NCBI GenBank assembly: GCA_023434205.1
Contig: JAEYTB010000092.1
Location: forward strand, 1-11,629
Length of the DNA: 11,629 nt
Direction: 5' to 3'
Source of the DNA: Planctomycetota bacterium
Lineage (GTDB): Bacteria > Planctomycetota > Phycisphaerae > Phycisphaerales > UBA1924
Positions 6,462 through 11,629 of this stretch are shown piece by piece. The position numbers and the translations under genes were made by a program. Positions within the stretch are counted from its first letter, which is position 1; each line of letters opens with the position of its first letter. The notes beneath the pieces are model-generated. The model searched no databases. It was not told the origin of the DNA and saw only the letters and a program-made list of their open reading frames with translations.

Positions 6462-6595
6462 CGCGGAGTTGTTTGTCGGCGGCGGCGGGGCGTTCGGCGG
6501 GTTATCGCCCCAACGTGGGGGTCGGGTGCGGGGACGGTGACTATAGGTGAAGGAGGGGGCGGGTTTGGCGGCGGCGGGTCCTTAGGATTGCCCCG

Positions 6596-7729
6596 ATGCT
6601 GCGGATCGGCGAAGTCCAGCTTGCGACCAACCTGCTGCTGGCCCCTATCGCGGGGTACTGCGACCTGGCGTTCCGCACGGTCTGCCGCGAGTGGGGGGGC
6701 GTGGGGCTGGCGTGTACGGACCTGCTGAGCCCGCAGGGTCTGCTGCGCGGCACGGCGACGAGCCTGGACCTGGCGCGGACGAACGACTTCGACAAGCCGG
6801 TGGGGATGCAGCTGTATGGGAGCGACCCGGAGGTGATGGCGGAGGGTGCGCGCTGGGCGGTGGAGCATGGGGCCACGGTGGTCGACATCAACATGGGCTG
6901 CCCGGTGGACAAGGTGACGAAGAAGGACGGGGGCAGCAAGCTGCTGACGGACCTTTCGCGGGCGGTGGGGATCGCGGAGCGGGTCGTGCGGGAGTTGGAG
7001 AAGGTGCCGCTGAGCGCGGGGGAGTGGCGTAAGCGGCAGGGTGGGAGTGGAACAGAGGAGGAGAGGAGGAGTGGCGGAGCCGAGAGCGGCGGGTCTCGTG
7101 CCTTGACGGTCCCGCTCACCTGCAAGATGCGGCTGTGCTGGCATGATGCGGACTATCGGGCGGGCAACGCGTGCTCGCCGCACCTGGCGCGGGCGCTGGC
7201 GGATGTGGGCGTCGCGGCGGTGACGGTCCACGGGCGTACGACGGAAATGAAGTTCAGCGGGGAGTGCCAGCGAGCGGGGATCGCCCGGGTGGTGGAAGCC
7301 GTGGACGGGCGGATCCCGGTGATCGGCAACGGTGATGTTCGCGAGGCGCAGGACGCGGTGTCGATGATCCGTGAGACGGGGTGCCAGGGCGTGATGATCG
7401 GGCGCGGGGCGTTGTCTACGCCGTGGGTGTTCAGGGATTCGTGGACGCTGATGACGGAGGGGTACGTCCCGGCGCCGCCCAGCGAGGCGGAGGTGATCGG
7501 GACGGTGCGGCGGTTCTTTGATTTGATGCGGGCGTACCGCGATGACCGGTACGCGATGTTCCAGATCAACCGGCGAGTGACGTGGTTCGCGAAGCGGCTG
7601 GGGCCGTGCAAGCCGTTCAAGGAGGCGGTGCGGAACGCGCGCTCGCCGGAAGAGGTGTACTCGGCCCTGGACCGGTACCTGGCGGGCGAGCTCCGCGGCG
7701 GGCGGGAGGAAGCGGTGGCGGACTGGTAA
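6596..7729 (+). CDS. tRNA-dihydrouridine synthase, Dus family, with an unusual insertion
   Basis: A 377-aa FMN enzyme that reduces uridine to dihydrouridine in tRNA. The TIM-barrel blocks are in order: LLLAPIAGYCDLAFR (13-27), GMQLYGSDPEV, DINMGCPVDKVTKKDGGSKLL (97-117) with catalytic Cys102, KMRLCW (177-182), VTVHGRT (209-215), IPVIGNGDV (240-248) and GVMIGRGAL (265-273). The helical C-terminal domain follows. It looks DusB-like, but the subfamily is not certain. AGGA 8 nt before the ATG supports the start. Between VVRELEK and VPLTCKMRL there is an in-frame insertion of 35 residues, rich in Gly, Glu, Arg and Ser, where the family normally has a short strand-to-helix connection. All catalytic blocks are intact, so the enzyme is probably active. 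Confidence 0.93.
   Translation: MLRIGEVQLATNLLLAPIAGYCDLAFRTVCREWGGVGLACTDLLSPQGLLRGTATSLDLARTNDFDKPVGMQLYGSDPEVMAEGARWAVEHGATVVDINMGCPVDKVTKKDGGSKLLTDLSRAVGIAERVVRELEKVPLSAGEWRKRQGGSGTEEERRSGGAESGGSRALTVPLTCKMRLCWHDADYRAGNACSPHLARALADVGVAAVTVHGRTTEMKFSGECQRAGIARVVEAVDGRIPVIGNGDVREAQDAVSMIRETGCQGVMIGRGALSTPWVFRDSWTLMTEGYVPAPPSEAEVIGTVRRFFDLMRAYRDDRYAMFQINRRVTWFAKRLGPCKPFKEAVRNARSPEEVYSALDRYLAGELRGGREEAVADW
7004..7108 (+). other. In-frame 105-bp insertion inside the dus gene
   Basis: A purine-rich stretch encoding residues 137-171 of the Dus protein. It is bracketed by imperfect direct repeats, GTGCCGCTGA at 7004-7013 and GTCCCGCTCA at 7109-7118. They are exactly 105 bp apart and encode VPLS and VPLT. 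The centre is low-complexity (GGAGTGGAACAG, GAGGAGGAG). Confidence 0.6.
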
Positions 7730-7752
7730 GGGGGGGTGCGGGGCCTGCGGGA

Positions 7753-7781
7753 TTGGCTTTCCGTGAAGGGGGCACTACCCT
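7753..7781 (+). promoter_or_regulatory. Possible sigma70-like promoter of the amino-acid dehydrogenase gene
   Basis: TTGGCT at 7753-7758 and TACCCT at 7776-7781 are separated by exactly 17 bp, and 49 bp lie between the -10 hexamer and the ATG. The -35 matches 4 of 6 and the -10 only 3 of 6 of the E. coli consensus, so this is weak evidence in a GC-rich genome. Confidence 0.3.
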
Positions 7782-7830
7782 TCTTTCCCTTTCCGCAGCG
7801 TGTGCGGCTTCTCCACTTCCGGACCCCGAC

Positions 7831-9114
7831 ATGACCCAGCATACCGACGTGTTCGCCGACGCCCTCAAGCGCCTCGAGGTGGCCTCCAAGTACGCCGATG
7901 TTCACGCGGAGACGCTGCAGCGGCTGAGCCAGCCGAAGCAGTTCCTGGAGGTGTCGATCCCGGTGCGGATGGACAACGGGTCGCTGCAGGTGTTCACGGG
8001 GTACCGGTGCAAGTACGACGACACACGCGGGCCGGCGAAGGGCGGGATCCGGTTCCACCCGGATGTGGACCCGTCGGAGGTGAAGGCGCTGGCGTTCTGG
8101 ATGGCGTTCAAGTGCGCGTGCGTGGGGCTGCCGTTCGGCGGGGGCAAGGGCGGGGTGATCGTGGACCCGACGAAGCTGTCGATGGCGGAGCTGGAGCGGC
8201 TCAGCCGCGGGTATATGCGGGCGATCGCGTGGGCGGTGGGGCAGGAGATCGACGTACCGGCGCCGGACGTGAACACGAACCCGCTGATCATGGCGTGGAT
8301 GTGCGATGAGTACGCGATGGTGAAGGGGTACCGCGAGCCCGGCGTGATCACGGGCAAGCCGGTGGCGATGGGGGGCTCGCTGGGGCGTGAGGACGCGACT
8401 GGGCGGGGCGGGTTCTACTGCCTGAAGGAGCTGCAGGCGCGGATGGGGTGGGACCTGTCGAAGCAGCGGCGGACGATCGCGGTGCAGGGCTTCGGGAACG
8501 TGGGGGACCACTTCGCGCGGCTGGCCGCGGCGGACGGGTGGACGGTGGTGGCGGTGTCGGACCGCAACGGGGGCGTGTACAACCCCGACGGGCTGCCGGT
8601 GAGGAAGCTGGCGGAGAACAAGACCAAGACGGGCCTGCTGCCGCCGATCGCGATGGCGGGGCCGGGATGCACGCCGATCAGCAACGAGCAGCTGCTGGAG
8701 CTGGAAGTCGACGTGCTGGTCCCCGCGGCGATCGAGAACGTGATCACGGAGAAGAACGCGGCGCGGATCAAGGCGCCGATCATCATCGAGCTAGCCAACG
8801 GGCCGGTGACGAGCCAGGCGGACGCGATCCTGGTGTCGCGGAACATCGTGGTGGTGCCGGACATCCTGGCCAACGCGGGCGGGGTGACGGTGAGCTACTT
8901 CGAGTGGGCGCAGAACAAGGCGGGGTATTACTGGACGGTGGAAGAGGTGCATGAGCGGCTGGGCGTGATCATGCGGCGGGAGTTCGGCGCGGTGTACGAC
9001 CTGATGTGCGCGAAGAAGACGGACATGCGCACGGCGGCGTACGCGCACGCGCTGGAGCGGCTGGCGCCGGCGCTGGAGAGCACGGGGACGGCGGTGCGGT
9101 TCGCGAAGGAATAA
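7831..9114 (+). CDS. Glu/Leu/Phe/Val dehydrogenase, probably glutamate dehydrogenase
   Basis: The 427-aa product interconverts an amino acid and its 2-oxo acid with NAD(P)H and ammonia; glutamate is the most likely substrate. The catalytic half has TGYRCKYDDTRGPAKGGIRF (57-74), WMAFKCACVGLPFGGGKGG (90-108) with Lys94 and Lys106, and VPAPDVNT (142-149) with Asp146. The Rossmann half has VQGFGNVG (218-225), LVPAAIENVIT and ANAGGVTVSYFEWAQN. The length and blocks fit the small hexameric GluDH family. The ATG at 7831 follows a 101-bp gap after dus and gives the normal N-terminus. The Shine-Dalgarno is weak (CGGA). The TAA stop at 9112-9114 forms the first three bases of the DUF559 cassette. Leucine dehydrogenase is less likely because that family is shorter. 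Confidence 0.93.
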   Translation: MTQHTDVFADALKRLEVASKYADVHAETLQRLSQPKQFLEVSIPVRMDNGSLQVFTGYRCKYDDTRGPAKGGIRFHPDVDPSEVKALAFWMAFKCACVGLPFGGGKGGVIVDPTKLSMAELERLSRGYMRAIAWAVGQEIDVPAPDVNTNPLIMAWMCDEYAMVKGYREPGVITGKPVAMGGSLGREDATGRGGFYCLKELQARMGWDLSKQRRTIAVQGFGNVGDHFARLAAADGWTVVAVSDRNGGVYNPDGLPVRKLAENKTKTGLLPPIAMAGPGCTPISNEQLLELEVDVLVPAAIENVITEKNAARIKAPIIIELANGPVTSQADAILVSRNIVVVPDILANAGGVTVSYFEWAQNKAGYYWTVEEVHERLGVIMRREFGAVYDLMCAKKTDMRTAAYAHALERLAPALESTGTAVRFAKE

Positions 9115-9169
9115 CTCCTCCCCCGGCTCTGCGGGGGAGGTGCCGAGTCCTCGAGGCGGAGGGGGCGTT
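9112..9169 (-). repeat. GC-rich repeat unit, upstream inverted copy
   Basis: On the complement it reads ACGCCCCCTCCGCCTCG, then CTCGGCACCTCCCCCGC, then CCGGGGGAGGAGTTA. It matches the downstream copies in the opposite orientation. It folds as CCTCCCCC / GGGGGAGG plus a smaller stem. It starts with the dehydrogenase stop codon and ends at the base before the GTG of the DUF559 gene. Confidence 0.85.
9158..9169 (+). promoter_or_regulatory. Repeat-borne Shine-Dalgarno for the DUF559 gene
   Basis: GGAGG at 9158-9162 lies 7 nt before the GTG at 9170. It is the end of the repeat unit itself (AGGCGGAGGGGGCG). The other copies carry the same sequence, so the ribosome-binding site is a fixed part of the repeat. 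Confidence 0.55.
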
Positions 9170-9574
9170 GTGGCTGGGGACGACGAGAAATCTCCGCTGC
9201 ACGGCCGGGCTCCCCGCAGTTCGGAGCGGACGAGGGAGCGGGCGCGTGAACTCCGCGCCGGGATGAGCCCGCCCGAGGCGTACCTATGGAAGAACCTCAA
9301 GCGGGGTGCCGCGGGTGGGTTCCGGTTCAACCGGCAGAGGCCGCTGGGGCCGTACATCGGCGACTTCTACTGCCATGAAGCGCGGCTCGTGGTGGAGGTG
9401 GACGGGCAGCAGCACTTCGAGCAGATGGCGTATGACCACGCCCGGGATGAATGGATGAGAGCGAACGGGTTGTTCGTGCTGCGGCTCTCGGCGGTGTTCG
9501 TGTGGAGGAGCATGCCGGATGCGCTGGAGCGGATTGTTCGAGTGGCGCGGGAGCGGGTTGAGGGGGTGAGGTGA
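9170..9574 (+). CDS. DUF559 (Vsr/MutH-like) endonuclease-domain protein
   Basis: A 134-aa protein of the DUF559 family, a predicted PD-(D/E)XK nuclease related to very-short-patch repair endonucleases. The signature is complete: ARELRAGMSPPEAYLWKNLK (25-44), FRFNRQRPLGPYIGDFYCHEARL (51-73) with Asp65, and VVEVDGQQHF (74-83) with Glu76, Asp78 and His82. A WMRANGLFVLRL strand and a C-terminal helix follow. Catalytic residues are present, so it should be active, but no substrate is known. I set the start at the GTG at 9170, which follows GGAGG by 7 nt, rather than at a GTG at 9140 that would translate the repeat into MPSPRGGGG. An internal ATG near 9263 is also possible but would cut into the family core. 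The gene fills the space between inverted repeats exactly. Confidence 0.88.
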   Translation: MAGDDEKSPLHGRAPRSSERTRERARELRAGMSPPEAYLWKNLKRGAAGGFRFNRQRPLGPYIGDFYCHEARLVVEVDGQQHFEQMAYDHARDEWMRANGLFVLRLSAVFVWRSMPDALERIVRVARERVEGVR

Positions 9575-9633
9575 CGCCCCCTCCGCCTCGCGGGGGCTCG
9601 GCAACTTCGCCGCGGAGTTGGGGGAGGAGTAAA
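9573..9633 (+). repeat. GC-rich repeat unit A, downstream
   Basis: It begins ACGCCCCCTCCGCCTCG, whose first two bases are the end of the DUF559 stop codon, and ends GGGGGAGGAGTAAAG. It has diverged in the middle (CAACTTCG...CGGAGTTG) but still forms an 8-bp stem with one G-T pair. Confidence 0.8.
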
Positions 9634-9693
9634 GCACCCCCTCCGCCTCGCCGAGCCTCGGCACCTCCCCCGCAGAGCCGGGGGAGGAGTGAA
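9634..9693 (+). repeat. GC-rich repeat unit B, downstream
   Basis: The copy closest to the upstream unit: GCACCCCCTCCGCCTCG, then CCTCGGCACCTCCCCCGC, then CCGGGGGAGGAGTGAAG. A perfect 8-bp stem CCTCCCCC (9664-9671) / GGGGGAGG (9680-9687) has an 8-nt loop. Confidence 0.85.
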
Positions 9694-9721
9694 GGCACCC
9701 GCGGAACCGGGGGAGGAGTTA
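9694..9721 (+). repeat. GC-rich repeat unit C, truncated
   Basis: About half a unit. It opens GGCACCCGCGGAACCGG and ends GGGGGAGGAGTTA, forming the right terminal inverted repeat. The internal GGAGG arm and the CCTCG block are missing. The final TTA is the complement of the prepilin stop codon. Confidence 0.75.
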
Positions 9722-10483
9722 AGGCAAAAAGGTGTAGTCGGGCGTCGTGTTGCCGTAGTCGCTGCCGTTGGGGGCGGGGACGGGTACGCGCATGCGGGCG
9801 TGGCCGTCGACGTAGAGGATGTTGGCCTCGACCCGGCTGGGTTTGTACCAGCGCATGCCGCGGTCGCCGCCCTGCTGGTAGTTGTAGATGGTGTGGGTGG
9901 CGATCATCCAGGTCCGGCTGGTGTTGTTGACGTTGGGCATTTTCCCGCCGCCCAGGGGGACGAGGGTGGCCCGGTCTTCGCCGTCGAGGGTGTGGTCGTT
10001 GAGGGTGTAGCTGGAGCCGACGAGGTCGTACATCGACGGGGTTCTGTCGAGGCCCGGGATCGGCACGCCGGTGTTCTCCGCGCCCTTGTCGACCGGCGAG
10101 CGGAAGAAGGGGAGCTCGACCACGCCGGGCTCGGCATCGGGCTGCACCGCGGCGTCGTTCACGTAGCGGTTGAGGGGGCGGCCCTCGGCGCCGATGGTGT
10201 CGATGCCGTAGAACGGGAGTTGGCCCTTCTTGCCGCCGAAGAGCGAGCCGATGACGGCCTCGCCGCCGCCGGGCAGGGGGCCCATCTTCTGCGGCAGGTG
10301 GTCTTTGAAGTCGCTGAGGTAGGCGGTGCAGGCGATGCCGAGCTGCTGGAGGCGGGCGCCGCACGCGGTGGTGCGGCCGGCGATGCGGGCCTGGCCCAGG
10401 GCGGGCAGGATGATGCTGATGAGCAGCGCGATGATCGCGATGACCACCAGCAGCTCGATGAGTGTGAAGGCGCGGCGTTGCAC
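9719..10483 (-). CDS. Prepilin-type N-terminal cleavage/methylation protein
   Basis: A 254-aa type IV pilin/pseudopilin-like protein. The class III leader is very short: MQRRA|FTLIELLVVIAIIALLISIILPAL. Cleavage is expected between Ala5 and Phe6, and Glu10 is the conserved +5 glutamate. The hydrophobic helix (6-30) is both membrane anchor and assembly helix. The C-terminal part has ANILYVDGHARMR, the DGH-type motif seen in the H-X9-DG family that is greatly expanded in planctomycetes. It may form or decorate a type II secretion or pilus-like fibre, but no assembly genes are nearby. The start is a GTG (complement 10481-10483) with no strong Shine-Dalgarno. The leader cannot begin later. The TAA stop falls on the last bases of the DUF559 cassette. 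Confidence 0.9.
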   Translation of the reverse strand: MQRRAFTLIELLVVIAIIALLISIILPALGQARIAGRTTACGARLQQLGIACTAYLSDFKDHLPQKMGPLPGGGEAVIGSLFGGKKGQLPFYGIDTIGAEGRPLNRYVNDAAVQPDAEPGVVELPFFRSPVDKGAENTGVPIPGLDRTPSMYDLVGSSYTLNDHTLDGEDRATLVPLGGGKMPNVNNTSRTWMIATHTIYNYQQGGDRGMRWYKPSRVEANILYVDGHARMRVPVPAPNGSDYGNTTPDYTFLP

Positions 10484-10546
10484 GGCGGGAGGGTAGGGGA
10501 GTGGGGAGGTGGAGTGGAGGGATGAAGGAATGGAGCAGTGGAGGAG
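10484..10546. repeat. Purine-rich low-complexity spacer
   Basis: This 63-bp spacer is almost all G and A on the plus strand, made of degenerate GGAGTGG, GGAGG and GGAATGGAGCAG words. No gene, terminator or promoter can be seen. The wording resembles the insertion in dus (7004-7108). Confidence 0.4.
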
Positions 10547-11263
10547 TCAGGTCGTGGCGGCTCGCTTGCCAGAGGCTCGCTCCGCGGCGGCGAGAATGTG
10601 GGCCGTCAGGTGCGCGGTCAGCGTGGCCTTCACTTCGTTGAAGGATGGGCAGGTATCGCCGATCTGTTGCTGGAGGCTGGTGACGGGCCGGCCGGCGAGG
10701 CCGCAGGGGACGATGAGGTTGAAGTGCTCGAGGTTGGTGGTGATGTTGAGGGCCAGGCCGTGGAGGGTGGCCCAGCGTCGCACGCGGACGCCCATGGCGG
10801 CGATTTTCGCGGGGGCGGCGTGGGTGGGGGAGTGAACCCAGACGCCGGTGGCCTTGGCGTCGCGGTGGGCGGCGATGCCGAAGCCGGCGCAGGTGTCGAT
10901 CACGCTCTGCTCGAGCAGGCGCATGTAGTCGTGCAGGCCGAGGTTCAGCACGTTGAGGTCGAGGATCGGGTAGGCGACGAGCTGGCCGGGGCCGTGGTAG
11001 GTGATGTCGCCGCCGCGGTCGGTCTCGGCGACGGCGACGGCGTGGTGTCGCAGCAGCTCGGGAGTCGCGAGGAGGTGGTTGGCGGCGCCGGCGCGGCGTG
11101 AGATCGTGACGACCGGGTCGTGCTCAACCAGCAGCAAGTAGCCGGGGATGGGCCGCCCGGCCTCGCGCGCGGCGAAGACCTCTTCGAGGTAGGTGAGCTG
11201 GGTCTGGTAGGCGGGCTCGTAGGGGAGGCGGCCCAGGTCGATGACGGGGAGCGTGGGCGTCAC
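10547..11263 (-). CDS. lipB: Octanoyl-[acyl carrier protein]:protein N-octanoyltransferase
   Basis: A 238-aa cytosolic enzyme that moves octanoyl groups from acyl carrier protein to lipoyl domains, the first step of endogenous lipoate synthesis. Family blocks: LLLVEHDPVVTI (43-54), RGGDITYHGPGQLVAYPILDL (83-103), AKIAAMGVRVRRWATLHGLALNI (152-174) with catalytic Lys153, and LIVPCGLAG (183-191) with catalytic Cys187. Length is normal. The start is a GTG (complement 11261-11263). An in-frame TGA lies six codons upstream and there is no ATG between, so this is the only good start. lipA is not in the window. It lies 15 bp downstream of the edge-truncated membrane-protein gene and is probably co-transcribed with it. 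Confidence 0.95.
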   Translation of the reverse strand: MTPTLPVIDLGRLPYEPAYQTQLTYLEEVFAAREAGRPIPGYLLLVEHDPVVTISRRAGAANHLLATPELLRHHAVAVAETDRGGDITYHGPGQLVAYPILDLNVLNLGLHDYMRLLEQSVIDTCAGFGIAAHRDAKATGVWVHSPTHAAPAKIAAMGVRVRRWATLHGLALNITTNLEHFNLIVPCGLAGRPVTSLQQQIGDTCPSFNEVKATLTAHLTAHILAAAERASGKRAATT

Positions 11264-11278
11264 GCGGGATGGTAGCGG

Positions 11279-11629
11279 TCAGTGCCCGCCGCTCTGGGCG
11301 CCGCTGGATGCGGGCGTAGTCGCGGCTTTCGCGGGAGTCTCTGCGGCGCGGGGCTCGACCGGGCGGGGCAGCACATCGGCGCCGAGATCGAACGCCGGGC
11401 TTTCGACGGGCTTGGGGGGTTCGCGGAGCAGCACGAGGCCCCAGGCGGCCAGGGCGAGGGCGAGGTTGCCGATGCCCAGGGCCCCGAGCATCAGGCGGAA
11501 CGAGGCGGGCTTGCCCGCAATGGGGCGGGAGATCGCGGCGAGCGTGGCGAACAGGGGGCCGCGGGGTGCGTCGGGCGGGGGCGGTTCCGGGCGCGCAGCG
11601 GCGAGTGACTCGTGTACCGCGGCGGAGAG
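11279..11629 (-). CDS. Edge-truncated single-pass membrane protein, function unknown
   Basis: The frame is open from the TGA at 11279-11281 to the right edge without a stop, giving at least 116 residues, so the N-terminus lies outside. The visible part has a Pro-rich stretch (RPEPPPPDAPRGP), then a hydrophobic segment LMLGALGIGNLALALAAWGLVLL, then a Pro/Ala-rich, probably disordered tail ending in SSGAQSGGH. An internal ATG (complement 11489-11491) could start a 70-aa protein. The open frame with similar composition upstream makes a longer protein more likely. A cytoplasmic N-terminus with one membrane helix and a disordered outer tail would fit an anti-sigma or regulatory protein, but this is only a guess from layout. 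Confidence 0.55.
   Translation of the reverse strand, partial: LSAAVHESLAAARPEPPPPDAPRGPLFATLAAISRPIAGKPASFRLMLGALGIGNLALALAAWGLVLLREPPKPVESPAFDLGADVLPRPVEPRAAETPAKAATTPASSGAQSGGH

Larger units (their letters stand above)
9112..9721. mobile_element. DUF559 endonuclease cassette bounded by 15-bp terminal inverted repeats
   Basis: A 610-bp unit. Its ends are a perfect inverted repeat: TAACTCCTCCCCCGG at 9112-9126 and its complement at 9707-9721. Inside are one repeat copy (9112-9169), the DUF559 gene (9170-9574) and three tandem copies in inverted orientation (9573-9721, the last partial). The terminal TAA on each side is used as the stop codon of the flanking convergent gene. I see no clean target-site duplication and no transposase, so mobility is inferred from the architecture. 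Confidence 0.6.

Noticed and set aside
6540..6568. Sigma70 promoter for the DUF1573 operon
   Set aside because: TATAGT is a good -10, but no -35-like hexamer lies 16-18 bp upstream.
6410..7231. N-terminal extension of the DUF1573 gene
   Set aside because: The extension is antisense to dus, and the clear signal peptide and Shine-Dalgarno place the start at 6409.
7153..8511. A 452-codon minus-strand open frame opposite dus and the dehydrogenase gene
   Set aside because: It spans two well-supported genes on the other strand, is rich in Arg, Pro and His, and shows no recognisable motif.
9112..9169. The repeat as a simple terminator between convergent genes
   Set aside because: The stems are GC-rich but lack T-runs on either strand, and the same unit occurs four times around a nuclease gene. 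Termination may be a side effect but does not explain the layout.
9573..9721. CRISPR array
   Set aside because: The units follow each other without unique spacers, are themselves palindromic and differ in length; no cas gene is present.
9106..9725. Target-site duplication AAGG on both sides of the DUF559 cassette
   Set aside because: AAGG occurs near both ends but not at the same distance from the terminal repeats, so it does not qualify as a clean duplication.

Overview
This is a GC-rich bacterial window that most resembles Planctomycetota, probably Phycisphaerae. The support is circumstantial: a secreted DUF1573 protein, a FTLIELLVVIAI-type prepilin with a C-terminal YVDGH motif, a PD40/TolB-like propeller, and a protein beginning with the DYAGLFPPA motif that I associate with planctomycetes. 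There is no rRNA, tRNA or CRISPR array. Most genes are ordinary chromosomal housekeeping genes.

Layout. Positions 1-2486 are a minus-strand run: a secreted PD40 propeller protein, an FRG-domain protein, a 139-aa protein of unknown function, and the start of the DYAGLFPPA protein. The FRG gene and the 139-aa gene overlap each other and are visibly less GC-rich than their neighbours, so they look like an acquired two-gene module placed inside an operon. Positions 2575-3668 hold a plus-strand RluA-type pseudouridine synthase, convergent with a GAF-domain protein that keeps the three cysteines of free-methionine-(R)-sulfoxide reductase. rpsR (bS18) follows on the minus strand, with a clear intrinsic terminator behind it. 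Positions 4093-6409 are a tightly coupled minus-strand operon: DUF1573 protein, membrane-anchored rhodanese, and MauE/DoxX-type membrane protein. This looks like a cell-envelope redox or sulfur unit. Positions 6596-9114 carry a Dus tRNA-dihydrouridine synthase with an odd 35-residue insertion, and a Glu/Leu-type amino-acid dehydrogenase, both on the plus strand. Positions 9719-11629 run on the minus strand: an edge-truncated membrane protein, lipB, and a prepilin-like protein.

The most unusual structure is at 9112-9721. A small DUF559 (PD-(D/E)XK/Vsr-like) endonuclease gene sits between inverted copies of a GC-rich repeat of about 60 bp. The unit is bounded by a perfect 15-bp terminal inverted repeat, TAACTCCTCCCCCGG. 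The TAA at each end is the stop codon of the flanking convergent gene, and the upstream repeat also carries the ribosome-binding site of the endonuclease gene. It looks like a minimal selfish or mobile endonuclease cassette.

A second repeat family appears twice, at 2526-2548 and 3735-3757. It is a perfect 10-bp-arm hairpin with an identical AAG loop, and the single base pair that differs between copies changes on both arms, so pairing is kept. All calls come from reading the sequence; no database search was possible.
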